Of a stretch of DNA of 64,000 bases, positions 54,801 to 59,700 are shown one piece after another. Both the position numbers and the translations under genes were made by a program. Within the stretch, counting starts at the first letter, position 1. Each line of letters opens with the position of its first letter. The DNA is from Diphasiastrum complanatum (lineage: Eukaryota; Streptophyta; Lycopodiopsida; Lycopodiales; Lycopodiaceae), in the NCBI GenBank assembly GCA_029204225.1, contig CM055107.1, positions 44,826,507 to 44,890,506 on the forward strand, written 5' to 3'. Below the pieces are notes generated by a model. It made no database searches. It had not been told where the DNA came from and saw only the letters and a list, made by a program, of their open reading frames with translations.

Positions 54801-56937
54801 CTGGAGTTTGGTAGACCCCCATGCATATGTGCATGGGGGAGAAAAAGTTAGTTTGTCACATATCCTAGTTTGCATGCGACATGCAAGATGCATGCATGAC
54901 AAACTAGACACATGCAATTAGACATGCAAATTGCCACCTACCTTGGACACTTGGCAATAGCATGCAATACATTGTACATACATCTCCACGATTTGGAGGA
55001 GTGTGATTTTGGGATAATCTTCCATTCTTCATCACTTTGTTGTCTCCTCCATCTCAGATTGTGTAGTAGCTTGCAGTAGGATCTGATCTGATCATTTACT
55101 TGTTTCTCCTTCTCCTCTCATCAGATTTCAATGAGAACAGTTGCATACTGATTCTTGGAGGAGGGCGCTACTAGTCAGATCATTCCCACTTCGAATTCAG
55201 AGCAGAAGACCATCGAGGATTCCTAGATTGGTAAACCTCGATTTTACGATCCTTTTCTATCTGGACTCCATTAAGCTGCCTAGTGATGCCATCAGAGAAC
55301 TGCAGTTGAATAGACCCTTGGCCTTCAACTTGGTGTGAACTGGAGTCACCAAAGAAAATGTACTTTGATTCTGTAGCTGTGAGTGTAGAGAAGAGGTCCT
55401 TGCATGGCGTCATGTGCTGAGAAGCACCTAAATCGAGATACCATTGATGGGCATCTCTACTGGATTGATCTTGTACCATCAGCGCCTTCTCTTCATCTTG
55501 AGATCCTCTGACTGTGTCAGAGTTGCCTTCTTGGTGCTGCTGCATCTTCTTCTTTGCTTCATTGTGCTTGAGGATGCGACAGTCCTTGATGTCGTGGTTG
55601 CTTCTTTTGCAATATCTGCAAAATAGCTTGGTCTTCGACGGTGATTGGTTGTGCTGTTGCTGTTGTGGTTGTAATGCTGCTGGTGGTTGTTCTGCCTTTG
55701 TCTTCTTATCCTTGAAGCCTTTCTTCTTCTTGAATTGCTGCTTGTTTGAATAGAGTGCCATGGATTTGGTACTCGTAGATGTGGACAAGCTTTGCCTCCT
55801 AACTTCTTCCTGCAACAAACTTGCTGTCAATTTTTGGAGAGACAGTGCAGGGGTATTGCTCAGAAGCAACACTAAATTATCGTAGGAGGATGGAAGGCTG
55901 GCAAGAAGAGACATGGTAGAGTCTTCTTCTGAGATAAGGGAACCTATTGCAGCCAGTTGGTTCAGCAATTGTTTGAACTCGTTCAGATGGTCGCTGACTG
56001 AGGTGCCTTCACTCATTCTGAGTGTCAGTACCTTCTTCCTCAAAAAGAGGCGAGTCGAGACATTTGAGGTCTCGTAGATGCTAGTGAGTGTATCCCATGC
56101 TTCTTCGGAAGTAGTGCAGTTGAATACATGAGCAATTTGAGTGTCTTTAAGGTTTCGAGATACAATGGCAAGAGCCTTGCCATCCTTGGCTTCCCAAGCT
56201 GGGAGCTGTTCGGGTTTTGCCGGTCTGGCTATAGAACCATTGACGTATCCCCATGACTCCTTTTCAATCAGGATCATCCTCATTTTGAACTTCCACATGT
56301 GGAAGTCATCTCCATTGAATTTATTGATCAAGCGGATCTTTGAGGTGCCTTCCATAGTGATCGAAATTATACACAAACAACTTAGAACAGCTTTTGGAAA
56401 AAGATCCTGGACTCTAGTAATCCACTAAACCAAAGCTCTGATACCACTTCTGTTGGTGTATGATGGTGGTCTGCGTGGTCTAAGATTGATTGCGACTGCA
56501 GCGGAGCCGTGACGGAAGCAGAACACGAGAGACGATTACGATGTAAACGATGTCTCTACCAACAGTAAAGAAAAACAATTATGAACACAGTAGTAACTGC
56601 GTATTTTAGGAACGAGGATTGATTAGAGAACGGAATCAAAAGCTTGTTGTCCTTTTGGGTTATCAGAATAGGAGTTTGAGACTGCCGTAACAGTAGGATT
56701 GCGAAGCATTATGCGTCTTGGAAAGCCATGCAATCCTCTGTCTCTGATAACCGTGTTTGTGTGCAAGTGAGTGAGAGAGACAATTGCATTCAATCAAGAA
56801 CGTAATAATTGAACAGTAGCAAATCTGTATACAAGAGAGTTAAGGACCTGCATGTCAATAACAAGAAGTGCTGTTTTCTTCCAGGCAATTTCCTCCTCCA
56901 AACCATTCATAGTCCCTGATGTTAATTCTCTGGCCAT
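16240..56937 (-). CDS. Isochorismatase-family cysteine hydrolase (nicotinamidase-like), five exons
   Basis: Spliced gene: join of 56937-56848, 46157-46044, 21554-21320, 20919-20803 and 16334-16240 (complement), 651 nt, 216 residues plus TAG. All four introns are GT-AG, and the phases (0, 0, 1, 1) match at every junction. The fold runs from a first strand ending VIDMQ (residues 26-30), through WVLREHH and GRDVE, to KSRFSAFF and GVQTPNCIR. The expected triad is visible as Asp28, Lys120 and Cys153. The family hydrolyses amide or vinyl-ether bonds through the Cys nucleophile. The closest plant relatives I recall are the At3g16190 group, which is annotated as a probable inactive nicotinamidase, so the substrate is unknown. 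No signal peptide is seen, so the protein is probably cytosolic. The start is the first ATG after an in-frame TAA 9 nt upstream. Length is normal for the family. The unusual feature is the transposon load of the introns. Confidence 0.93.
18680..20440 (-). mobile_element. Gypsy-C remnant in intron 4
   Basis: Minus-strand fragments in element order: RT tail (about 20440-20140, [11 protein letters not shown]..), RNase H (20096-19812, [20 protein letters not shown]), integrase core (19557-19318, [19 protein letters not shown]), integrase C-terminal part (about 19215-19085, [20 protein letters not shown]) and post-integrase basic segment (about 18840). Stops and gaps throughout. The last part matches the plus-strand remnant at 47.6-48.2 kb, which defines family C. 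Confidence 0.8.
19812..20096 (-). pseudogene. Gypsy-C RNase H fragment
   Basis: [16 protein letters not shown] is followed by a diverged catalytic stretch, then [26 protein letters not shown] and TDDQPLKYY. The expected TDAS motif at the first catalytic Asp is lost (NTGP), so it is inactive. Confidence 0.8.
20441..20801. other. Intron 4 proximal segment
   Basis: No gene or repeat recognised. Confidence 0.4.
20803..20919 (-). CDS. Host gene exon 4 (nucleophile exon)
   Basis: The 117-nt exon completes Gly147 and reads [19 protein letters not shown]. Cys153 in PNCIR is the family nucleophile, and GVQ matches the usual cis-peptide segment before it. It ends after PSIHT in phase 1 at donor GTATTG. 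Confidence 0.95.
20920..21319 (-). other. Host gene intron 3 (400 bp)
   Basis: The only compact intron of the gene, with donor GTGAGT and acceptor CTACTCAG. No transposon sequence was recognised in it. Confidence 0.9.
21320..21554 (-). CDS. Host gene exon 3 (residues 69-146 plus one base)
   Basis: The 235-nt exon begins [13 protein letters not shown] and ends [12 protein letters not shown]. It carries catalytic Lys120 in VKSRFSAFF. Acceptor TTCACAG; donor GTGAGT, a strong consensus. It ends in phase 1, with the Gly codon split across intron 3. An open frame running past the donor is an artefact of reading into the intron. Confidence 0.95.
21555..22690. other. Intron 2 distal segment
   Basis: Mostly AT-rich non-coding. 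It contains an ~81-bp tandem duplication (22228-22380, unit starting CAGAGCTTGTGACAAAAAC) and a short hairpin at 22139-22166 with arms CCAGAACGCA and TGCGTTCTGG. Confidence 0.6.
22228..22380. repeat. 81-bp tandem duplication
   Basis: Two direct copies; the second has a few substitutions and a small deletion. Confidence 0.8.
22690..23260 (-). pseudogene. Copia gag scrap in intron 2
   Basis: The minus strand reads [19 protein letters not shown] and [16 protein letters not shown], then in another frame [11 protein letters not shown] and [14 protein letters not shown], the UBN2 gag pattern. No protease or LTR found nearby. Confidence 0.72.
23261..24366. other. Intron 2 unassigned segment
   Basis: No gene recognised. 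A run of GCAACTTGCAA-type repeats lies at 23380-23465. Confidence 0.4.
24367..24395. repeat. Perfect 29-nt palindrome
   Basis: Arms GTTCTATGCCGGTG and CACCGGCATAGAAC with a single A between. It could be a transposon end or excision footprint beside the hAT element. Confidence 0.85.
26853..27210 (+). repeat. Gypsy-B LTR, complete
   Basis: 358 bp, TG..CA ends, the same length as the LTR at 35246-35603 in the opposite orientation. Confidence 0.92.
27211..27390 (-). pseudogene. Captured Gypsy-B protease-to-RT fragment
   Basis: Near-identical to 38575-38753 of the large Gypsy-B copy, covering the stretch between protease and RT (VFPEDLP..). Joined directly to LTR sequence on both sides. Confidence 0.88.
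27391..27523 (-). repeat. LTR end-to-end junction (two-LTR-circle-like)
   Basis: An LTR end (..GAGCTCGTAACA, 27464) is joined through CTACAG to an LTR start (TGTAATAG, 27471) in the same orientation. That is the arrangement of a two-LTR circle junction. Confidence 0.7.
27962..28430. other. AT-rich spacer with ATTTACAA repeats
   Basis: No gene. 27975-28025 is a run of AATTTACAATTTAC-like units. Confidence 0.5.
28430..29700 (-). pseudogene. Second hAT transposase remnant
   Basis: Minus-strand fragments in order: [20 protein letters not shown] (about 29660-29600), [22 protein letters not shown] and [20 protein letters not shown] (29275-29120), [16 protein letters not shown] (about 29105), [24 protein letters not shown] ending at a GT donor (about 28890-28802), and an acidic tail [17 protein letters not shown] (about 28550-28490). 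Gaps between the last parts look like introns. One stop (TAG/TGA type) interrupts two of the pieces. The dimerisation motif is diverged from the plus-strand hAT, so this is a different hAT family member. N-terminal BED and DUF659 parts are missing. Confidence 0.78.
29871..30266 (+). repeat. Gypsy-A 5' LTR
   Basis: 396 bp, TTATGGACTC to ATTCGTAA. Matches 41706-41803 and, inverted, 59222-59654. The ends are TTA..TAA rather than the usual TG..CA. The primer site follows after two bases. Confidence 0.85.
30269..30280 (+). promoter_or_regulatory. Gypsy-A primer binding site
   Basis: TGGTATCAGAGC, complementary to initiator Met-tRNA. Confidence 0.88.
30281..30895 (+). repeat. Gypsy-A leader with ~166-bp tandem repeat
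   Basis: Pyrimidine-rich leader in which a unit starting GTCACTTTCACC occurs at about 30538 and 30704, with shared ATATTTCACAGCTTATCA. It leaves a long 231-codon frame of low-complexity sequence that has no gag motif and is not proposed as a gene. Confidence 0.65.
31934..31946 (-). promoter_or_regulatory. Gypsy-B primer binding site (one change)
   Basis: The minus strand reads TCGTATCAGAGCC, one substitution from the consensus, one base from the LTR. Confidence 0.75.
32005..32362 (+). mobile_element. Solo Gypsy-B LTR inserted in a Gypsy-B LTR
   Basis: 358 bp in opposite orientation to its host LTR, flanked by the 5-bp target duplication CTTGC (32000-32004 and 32363-32367). The host LTR without it is about 359 bp. 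This is a classic product of LTR-LTR recombination after insertion. Confidence 0.92.
32670..33154 (+). pseudogene. Gypsy-A gag end and aspartic protease
   Basis: Reads [25 protein letters not shown], where DTSST replaces the usual D-S/T-G-A, then [15 protein letters not shown], the second protease motif. Ends at TAG 33152. In the related minus copy at 62.5-62.9 kb the frame continues here. Confidence 0.8.
33203..34299 (+). pseudogene. Gypsy-A reverse transcriptase and RNase H start
   Basis: [15 protein letters not shown], a local deletion at about 33415 that removes the FGAPVLL segment and shifts frame, then [37 protein letters not shown] (active site intact), [21 protein letters not shown] and [18 protein letters not shown] frameshift at about 34295 separates the rest of RNase H. 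Confidence 0.86.
34290..35240 (+). pseudogene. Gypsy-A RNase H, integrase and chromodomain fragment
   Basis: [33 protein letters not shown], the integrase zinc region [19 protein letters not shown] then [13 protein letters not shown], and the core with [22 protein letters not shown] (second Asp present, diverged) and [12 protein letters not shown] deletion of some 600 bp then fuses integrase to the chromodomain ([16 protein letters not shown]). Frameshift near 34750. Confidence 0.83.
35246..35603 (-). repeat. Gypsy-B 3' LTR
   Basis: 358 bp, TGTAATAG to GTAACA in plus reading. Preceded in element sense by the purine tract at 35617-35604. Confidence 0.92.
35604..35617 (-). promoter_or_regulatory. 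Gypsy-B polypurine tract
   Basis: The minus strand reads TAAGGGGGAGGGAG, directly before the 3' LTR. It would prime plus-strand DNA synthesis. Confidence 0.85.
35615..36685 (-). pseudogene. Gypsy-B integrase core and chromodomain
   Basis: Continues the integrase after a frameshift near 36670: [26 protein letters not shown] (first Asp), [12 protein letters not shown] (second Asp), [10 protein letters not shown] (Glu), [18 protein letters not shown], and the basic post-integrase region. It ends in a chromodomain, [19 protein letters not shown]. The chromodomain is thought to bias insertion to particular chromatin. Frame open for 356 codons. Confidence 0.9.
36661..37200 (-). pseudogene. Gypsy-B integrase zinc region
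   Basis: [17 protein letters not shown] and [16 protein letters not shown] form the HHCC site. Preceded by an acidic linker rich in Asp, Ser and Glu. Separated from RNase H by a TAG at 37203-37201 and from the core by a frameshift at about 36665. Confidence 0.85.
37201..37914 (-). pseudogene. Gypsy-B RT end and RNase H
   Basis: [20 protein letters not shown] and [15 protein letters not shown], then [40 protein letters not shown] and [12 protein letters not shown]. The RNase H Asp and Glu are present. A TAA at about 37954 (KLYA-stop-QSK, Lys in the copy at 63.4 kb) splits it from the upstream RT. Confidence 0.9.
37954..39747 (-). pseudogene. Gypsy-B gag C-terminus, protease and RT
   Basis: The gag end has [16 protein letters not shown] and a CCHC knuckle, [14 protein letters not shown]. 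The protease shows [14 protein letters not shown], with DDGA for DSGA. RT has [49 protein letters not shown] and [13 protein letters not shown] (active site FLDD). 597 codons, starting at an ATG that overlaps the gag stop as TAATG. Confidence 0.9.
39747..40397 (-). CDS. Gypsy-B gag N-terminal part
   Basis: 216 codons. Acidic N-terminus with coiled-coil character ([19 protein letters not shown]), Ser/Pro spacer, then a Retrotrans_gag domain: [50 protein letters not shown]. It stops at TAA overlapping the ATG of the next frame. In relatives gag is continuous here, so an indel is likelier than programmed reinitiation. Confidence 0.85.
   Translation of the reverse strand: MTIPQGPDQPPERGFDELETEALAYRKGKEPMEVEEQEQFAEELDELVTKEQFLQLVTEVDELKLALANFKSSVDNSFAELKSLILSSAKGSLPSTSQLSPSPSPSVSSETLRSHPSVFKDLKPPTFNGEEKDRNADILQTFLSKWKNIHALKQTSDHLQAIEASLSLGPMAYKWWLNLQETGQTPRSWKAFEEAFLREFLPENEPDRAWEAWEEQ
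41289..41301 (-). promoter_or_regulatory. Gypsy-B primer binding site
   Basis: The minus strand reads TGGTATCAGAGCC, one base from the LTR at 41303. Confidence 0.9.
41303..41542 (-). repeat. Gypsy-B 5' LTR with 118-bp internal deletion
   Basis: Aligns with 35246-35603 but the sequence between GGACCG and TAACA is missing, leaving 240 bp. Both ends and the target duplication are intact. Confidence 0.9.
41706..41803 (+). repeat. Gypsy-A 3' LTR, truncated
   Basis: Starts TTATGGACTCGG after the purine tract CGGGGAGAG. Cut off after TTAGTGACACT, where another Gypsy begins. Confidence 0.85.
41911..42225 (-). mobile_element. ~315-bp insert shared with the Copia-6 5' LTR
   Basis: Reverse complement of about 50068-50387, with few differences. 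It splits the RT motif KDGTKRL-CIDYRAL of Gypsy-D. The same segment is absent from the Copia-6 3' LTR. No poly-A, clear terminal inverted repeat or target duplication could be confirmed. Confidence 0.7.
42226..43036 (+). pseudogene. Gypsy-D reverse transcriptase and RNase H start
   Basis: [67 protein letters not shown] and [17 protein letters not shown] (RNase H Asp changed to His in TDAS). Stops replace Lys near 42388, and others lie near 42582 and 42616. Confidence 0.83.
43047..43568 (+). pseudogene. Gag-derived frame with Ser/Glu-rich repeat tail
   Basis: Opens with [19 protein letters not shown] and [19 protein letters not shown], the Gypsy gag core, although it lies after RNase H. It then runs into [33 protein letters not shown] repeats and a [22 protein letters not shown] repeat. 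173 codons. The tail matches no family I know. Confidence 0.6.
43569..44740 (+). other. Unidentified block inside Gypsy-D
   Basis: Three overlapping plus-strand frames (43839-44093, 44090-44422, 44404-44727) that are Trp, Phe, Leu and Val rich. Two similar phrases ([15 protein letters not shown] and [14 protein letters not shown]) suggest internal repetition. Perhaps the decayed continuation of the gag-adjacent frame. No family recognised. Confidence 0.4.
44740..45400 (+). pseudogene. Gypsy-D integrase C-terminus and chromodomain
   Basis: [64 protein letters not shown], and, in another frame, [25 protein letters not shown] (chromodomain). At least two frame changes. The DDE core is absent. 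Confidence 0.82.
45400..46043. other. Intron 2 proximal segment
   Basis: Nothing recognised other than the splice donor of exon 2. Confidence 0.5.
46044..46157 (-). CDS. Host gene exon 2 (residues 31-68)
   Basis: The 114-nt phase-0 exon reads NDFILPGG at its start and EKGAFVVW at its end. It completes the family's DMQNDF motif across the intron 1 junction and carries the following helix. Donor GTATGT; acceptor TCTCAG. Confidence 0.94.
46158..47396. other. Intron 1 distal segment
   Basis: Non-coding. A 16-bp unit TGTGTTGAACACAGAT is repeated about 2.5 times at 46412-46450. Confidence 0.5.
47411..47442. repeat. Perfect LTR-proximal hairpin
   Basis: 15-bp arms CCGATCTCTAGCGTG and CACGCTAGAGATCGG with a 2-nt spacer, just inside the Gypsy-C LTR start. 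The second LTR head (48228-48262) has a degraded version. Confidence 0.9.
47540..48180 (+). pseudogene. Gypsy-C integrase tail and chromodomain
   Basis: [30 protein letters not shown] (basic post-integrase helix), [15 protein letters not shown], and a chromodomain [19 protein letters not shown] then [14 protein letters not shown], ending at TAG 48171-48173. Frame changes at about 47625 and 47900. Confidence 0.83.
48291..49370 (-). repeat. Copia-5 3' LTR (inner limit approximate)
   Basis: Starts TGTTGGTGTATGATGG. Contains a long CT microsatellite and, on the minus strand, a TATATATA box near 48970. The right-hand LTR is shorter because it is truncated. Confidence 0.75.
48750..48841. repeat. 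(CT)n microsatellite in the Copia-5 LTR
   Basis: About 45 CT units. Confidence 0.97.
49370..49436 (-). pseudogene. Copia-5 pre-integrase scrap
   Basis: The minus strand reads [18 protein letters not shown], the GAG-pre-integrase motif. It is cut at 49436 by the Copia-6 LTR. Confidence 0.85.
49436..50463 (+). repeat. Copia-6 5' LTR
   Basis: 1,028 bp, TGTTATGG to CTCTAACA. TATAAATA at 49829-49836. Includes the ~320-bp segment (50068-50387) found inverted in Gypsy-D. Confidence 0.9.
50465..50476 (+). promoter_or_regulatory. Copia-6 primer binding site
   Basis: TGGTATCAGAGC, one base after the LTR. Confidence 0.92.
50478..51560 (+). pseudogene. Copia-6 gag and protease start
   Basis: The ATG at 50478 opens [21 protein letters not shown], then TGA (50541-50543) replaces the conserved Trp. 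The frame continues with UBN2 gag ([41 protein letters not shown]), a complete knuckle [14 protein letters not shown], a second knuckle that has lost its last Cys ([15 protein letters not shown]), and protease [13 protein letters not shown] (DSGA intact). Ends at TAG 51560. Confidence 0.9.
51561..52443 (+). pseudogene. Copia-6 protease end and integrase N-terminus/core
   Basis: In the same frame after the [19 protein letters not shown] and [18 protein letters not shown], then [28 protein letters not shown] (zinc site, one His changed), [10 protein letters not shown] (first Asp) and [11 protein letters not shown], where Asn replaces the second catalytic Asp. TAG at 52332. Two single-base losses near 52375 and 52443 shift frame around the Glu region. 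Confidence 0.88.
52444..53238 (+). pseudogene. Copia-6 integrase C-terminus and RT N-terminus
   Basis: [45 protein letters not shown], an acidic linker (runs of Glu near codons 140-165), then [51 protein letters not shown] and ARLVAKGYS. Ends at TAA in place of Gln (codon before [12 protein letters not shown]). Confidence 0.9.
53239..54582 (+). pseudogene. Copia-6 reverse transcriptase and RNase H
   Basis: [45 protein letters not shown], then [11 protein letters not shown], where Gly replaces the second catalytic Asp of YVDD. RNase [71 protein letters not shown]. 427-codon open frame from 53299. The overall good preservation suggests fairly recent loss. Confidence 0.92.
54581..54590 (+). promoter_or_regulatory. 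Copia-6 polypurine tract
   Basis: AGGAGGGAGC overlapping the RNase H stop and abutting the 3' LTR. Confidence 0.8.
54591..55263 (+). repeat. Copia-6 3' LTR with deletions
   Basis: Aligns to the 5' LTR but lacks ~20 bp containing the TATAAATA box (at about 54983), the ~330-bp central segment (at about 55205) and the terminal bases. Confidence 0.9.
55264..56376 (-). pseudogene. Copia-5 gag and protease start
   Basis: [62 protein letters not shown] and [13 protein letters not shown] form a UBN2 gag. A Gln-rich spacer precedes the knuckle [14 protein letters not shown] (CX2CX4HX4C). Protease reads [12 protein letters not shown], with Leu for Ser in DSGA. The frame is open until the Copia-6 LTR interrupts it after RQLNGVQ at about 55264. 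Confidence 0.92.
56437..56446 (-). promoter_or_regulatory. Copia-5 primer binding site
   Basis: The minus strand reads TGGTATCAGAGC over about 56435-56446, four bases from the LTR edge at 56451. Confidence 0.8.
56451..56839 (-). repeat. Copia-5 5' LTR, truncated beside host exon 1
   Basis: Matches 48291-48680 until ACAAGAGAG at 56839. The host intron 1 donor begins 8 nt further on at 56847. Confidence 0.88.
56848..56937 (-). CDS. Host gene exon 1 (residues 1-30)
   Basis: The 90-nt coding part starts MARELTSG and ends TALLVIDMQ, which contains the first beta strand and catalytic Asp28. The donor is CAG|GTCCTT, a weak match at +3 to +6. A possible acceptor (a T-rich tract, then GACAG) lies 14 nt before the ATG, so a 5'UTR intron is possible. 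This exon is too short to appear as a long open frame. Confidence 0.92.
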
Positions 56938-58553
56938 TGCAACTTATACCTGTCATCAAAAATTAGTGAATTCAGCATAGTGAATAGGTGAGACCTAGCA
57001 TGTCTACTCACATGACAGATAGTCAAAGCAAGCAATTAAAGAGATCATAATCCTCAATTATTTGCAAATTCTCAAGCTTATCCACCAAACTAGCCATAAA
57101 AGCTATGAACAAGCAAAACCTCAAACCATGCAGTGACAGAATATGCTGCAGAGCAGTACAGATAGAAATTTTGTTGCAGGGAGGGGACTGAATTAATGCC
57201 CTAAAGAAGCAAAAACCTTCAGGACCTAATAACTTTCAAAAAGTGAAAGGTCAGTTTTCTTGTCATCTATTACACATCCACATAATTTGAAGTTTAAGTT
57301 GTTCACAAAATTGTTTTCCAACCAGCAAAGTTTAGTGATCAGCAGTTATATTGCGCTGGTCCAAAGATGCAAATTATCAGCATTTGTACTGCAGTTTTGG
57401 ATAGAAGACAGCTTTCATTCCTCCAGTGCATCTAGGGACTTGATGGGTCTAACTTAGAAAATTTCCACTGATATTAGGCAAATAAGGTTGCACTTGGGAG
57501 ATTCACAATCATTTTGTTGAACCTTGATGCAAATTTTCAAGCATCAACTCTACAAGGAAGATGGTGAAACTGAGACAATGTTATGTCTAGCTAGGATAGC
57601 ACCCAATCTAACAACGGTGGTATGTAATCTTCAACCTTATTGAATCCCCCCAGTCTCAGACAGTCAACTTCATCATGCATAGCATGGACCATACACTATG
57701 AGATCCTTCACACTTCGTCTATGCCCAAGAGTAAGACTAGGATTATTAGCAGAACCAGTAAGACTACTTTGTGTGCCAATGTGGTTTATAGAAGAAACAT
57801 CTCCACTAGTCATTCTTGAATGCATGTACGGGAAAAGAAACTACATGACTGGATGTTTCCGAGCTCAAAAAACACCAGCACATTTTGCAAGAAGTGCCTC
57901 TCACTGGTGTCTCTTGTTTTGATTCCCCACTCAGTTTTGAGCATGGTTTAGCTGTTGGAAATCTACTTTTCAAGCATTTGCTGGGAATGAAGAGGGTATG
58001 CAACTACCAGTCACTGGACTTTTCAAACTTTGAAAGAGTAAGTGCGATTGGTTTTGTCAAAAGAAGAAGCTTCCCATCTATGAACACTCCGAGATAAATT
58101 GATCTTTCAGCCTTATCTTGAGGCTAGCTTCCACAATTCCTATGTGGTTGTCCTCCTGTACCAGTATTTGAAGTATTCCAAAGTTTTTCAGGCCCATATA
58201 CCCCAAAAATACATCCAAATTTTCCCATAAAAGTTTTACATGTGTGTAGCTTTCTAAGTTTTCATAATACTAATTTCTACTCTCTAAGCAATAATAATTA
58301 TTGATACTTTTTCCTTACGTTTAGATACACGCAATCATGTTACTAATTAATTGTTGAACAGGTAGAAGGGTTGTCCTCGCCCGGGAAAATCCTCGTCTAG
58401 TGAGACTTGGCCTAGTACACAGGGTGGACCCCTCTGCATGCCATGTGAAGGATGCTTCCACGAAGGAAAATCACACATCACCATCTGCATTTGGCGAGCT
58501 ATGTACATAGACTGAAAGAGGCCACCTAGAGAGCGTGAGGCTCGTGTGAGTAT
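56938..58553. other. 5' flank of the host gene
   Basis: Presumed promoter and 5'UTR region. No confident TATA box. Plus-strand frames at 57698-57922 and 57885-58097 have no family match, though the second (GVSCFDSPLSFEHGLAVGNLL) looks less random than most. It could be an exon of an unknown gene or an old transposon scrap. Confidence 0.35.
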
Positions 58554-58705
58554 CAAGAGGGCTACAAGAATGGTCGTGAAATACATGAGGGAATAGCGGT
58601 TCCAAGCTTTCATCAACGTCACACGAGCCTCAAGAGGGCTACAAGAATGGTCGTGAAATACATGAAGGAATAGCGGTTCCAAGATTTCATCAACGTCTAG
58701 TTACA
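58554..58705. repeat. 77-bp tandem duplication
   Basis: The unit starting CAAGAGGGCTACAAGAATGG occurs at 58554 and 58631 with two or three differences. Confidence 0.88.
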
Positions 58706-58847
58706 GGCCAAGGACTAAGACCATTAACAACCTATGTAATAAAAATTAGCAAACCATGTGAATTTCAAGTTAAGGCACCAAGGCCATTAAGTGACTAGGT
58801 TCATTGAGCTTGCAAGTTCTCTAACTTGAGTGTTTGGTAGGACAAGG

Positions 58848-58849
<2 letters not shown>

Positions 58850-58893
<44 letters not shown>
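58850..58893. repeat. (CT)n microsatellite
   Basis: About 22 TC units, immediately before the LINE fragment. Confidence 0.97.
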
Positions 58894-58895
<2 letters not shown>

Positions 58896-59219
58896 TTTGC
58901 TATCTTATTATACACGAATGATGTGGTTCTACTTTCGAGGACGAGAGAGGACCTGCAGCAGCATCTGGATGTGCTTCATTCTTTTTGTACACAGTGGGGT
59001 TTGTCAGCGAATGTGACCAAGACCAAGGTTAAGGTGTTCAACACCTCCAAATCCTTCATGATTCGGCAGGAGCTTATATGGGATGGTCACCCACTTGAGG
59101 TAGTTGATTCCTATACATATTTGGGTGTTGTATTCTTTGGTCCCACCTTTAGTATGAGACAGGCAGCTGTTTCCTAGCTATGGAAGGGCTATTCCCCATT
59201 GGTAGATCTGGAGAGACTA
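58894..59219 (+). pseudogene. LINE (non-LTR) reverse transcriptase fragment
   Basis: Reads AILLYTNDVVLLSRTREDLQ, where YTND replaces the YADD catalytic site, then HLDVLHSFCTQWGLSANVTKTKV and VDSYTYLGVVFFGPTFSMRQ, typical of plant LINE RT thumb sequence. Stops at TAG near 59175, with homologous sequence continuing to about 59219 where Gypsy-A LTR begins. An inactive scrap. Confidence 0.82.
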
Positions 59220-59221
59220 TA

Positions 59222-59654
59222 TTTCTGTATCTAGATTTAGTCTATGAAAGCATCACATAAGCAAGACTTAACCCTAGAAAGCAGGAGAGAGAAAGCTTAA
59301 AGAAACTAAAGAAGGAGATCATATCATAAGCCAAGTAACAAATGACACAGAATCCCTACTTATAGCCAAGAGGAAGCCCTAAAAGGAAGCTTCCAGTGGC
59401 TAGGGCCAAACTGAGAGGGAAAATAGTGCGCCCTCCAAGAAGGCCCCCACTCTCAGTAATATGACCAAATAACCAATATAGTGAATCATAGGGCCCAAGG
59501 CCAATAATATGGTCTAAATGTCAATGATAGGGCCCAAGGCCAACCATATAGTCTAAATGTCAAATAATGAGTAAAAAAGGGCCCAAAGCCTGCCTATGCA
59601 TAAAGTAAAGTAAATGTAAATGGACATGGCGAATGTAATGAGCCGAGTCCATAA
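59222..59654 (-). repeat. Gypsy-A 3' LTR
   Basis: Inverse of 29871-30240, sharing GACTCGGCTCATTACATTCG and the AAGTCTTGCTTATG region. Confidence 0.85.
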
Positions 59655-59700
59655 CTCTCCCCGACACAAAAATAAGACCCAACTGCCATAAAGGACTGGA

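Larger units (their letters stand above)
49436..55263 (+). mobile_element. Copia-6, near complete, nested in Copia-5
   Basis: 5' LTR 49436-50463, primer site, gag, protease, integrase, RT, RNase H, purine tract, 3' LTR 54591-55263. The 3' LTR lacks the last ~17 bp, a ~330-bp central segment, and the TATA region. About 100 residues of Copia-5 are lost at the insertion and no target duplication is visible. Confidence 0.88.
48291..56839 (-). mobile_element. Copia-5, minus strand, host of Copia-6
   Basis: Right LTR 56451-56839 and primer site, gag to protease (56376-55264), the nested Copia-6 (49436-55263), a pre-integrase scrap (49436-49370) and the left LTR (48291 to about 49370). Integrase, RT and RNase H are missing. 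LTRs match over 48291-48680 and 56451-56839. Confidence 0.87.
46158..56847 (-). other. Host gene intron 1 (10.7 kb, transposon-filled)
   Basis: The intron has donor GTCCTT and an acceptor ending TTGTCTCAG. It holds, from its 5' end, the minus-strand Copia-5 (its LTR begins 8 nt inside the intron), the plus-strand Copia-6 nested in it, and a Gypsy-C scrap. About 1.2 kb of unassigned sequence precedes exon 2. Confidence 0.88.

Noticed and set aside
58830-58900. Ser-Leu repeat protein start at the LINE fragment
   Set aside because: The repeat is translated CT microsatellite fused by chance to the RT frame.
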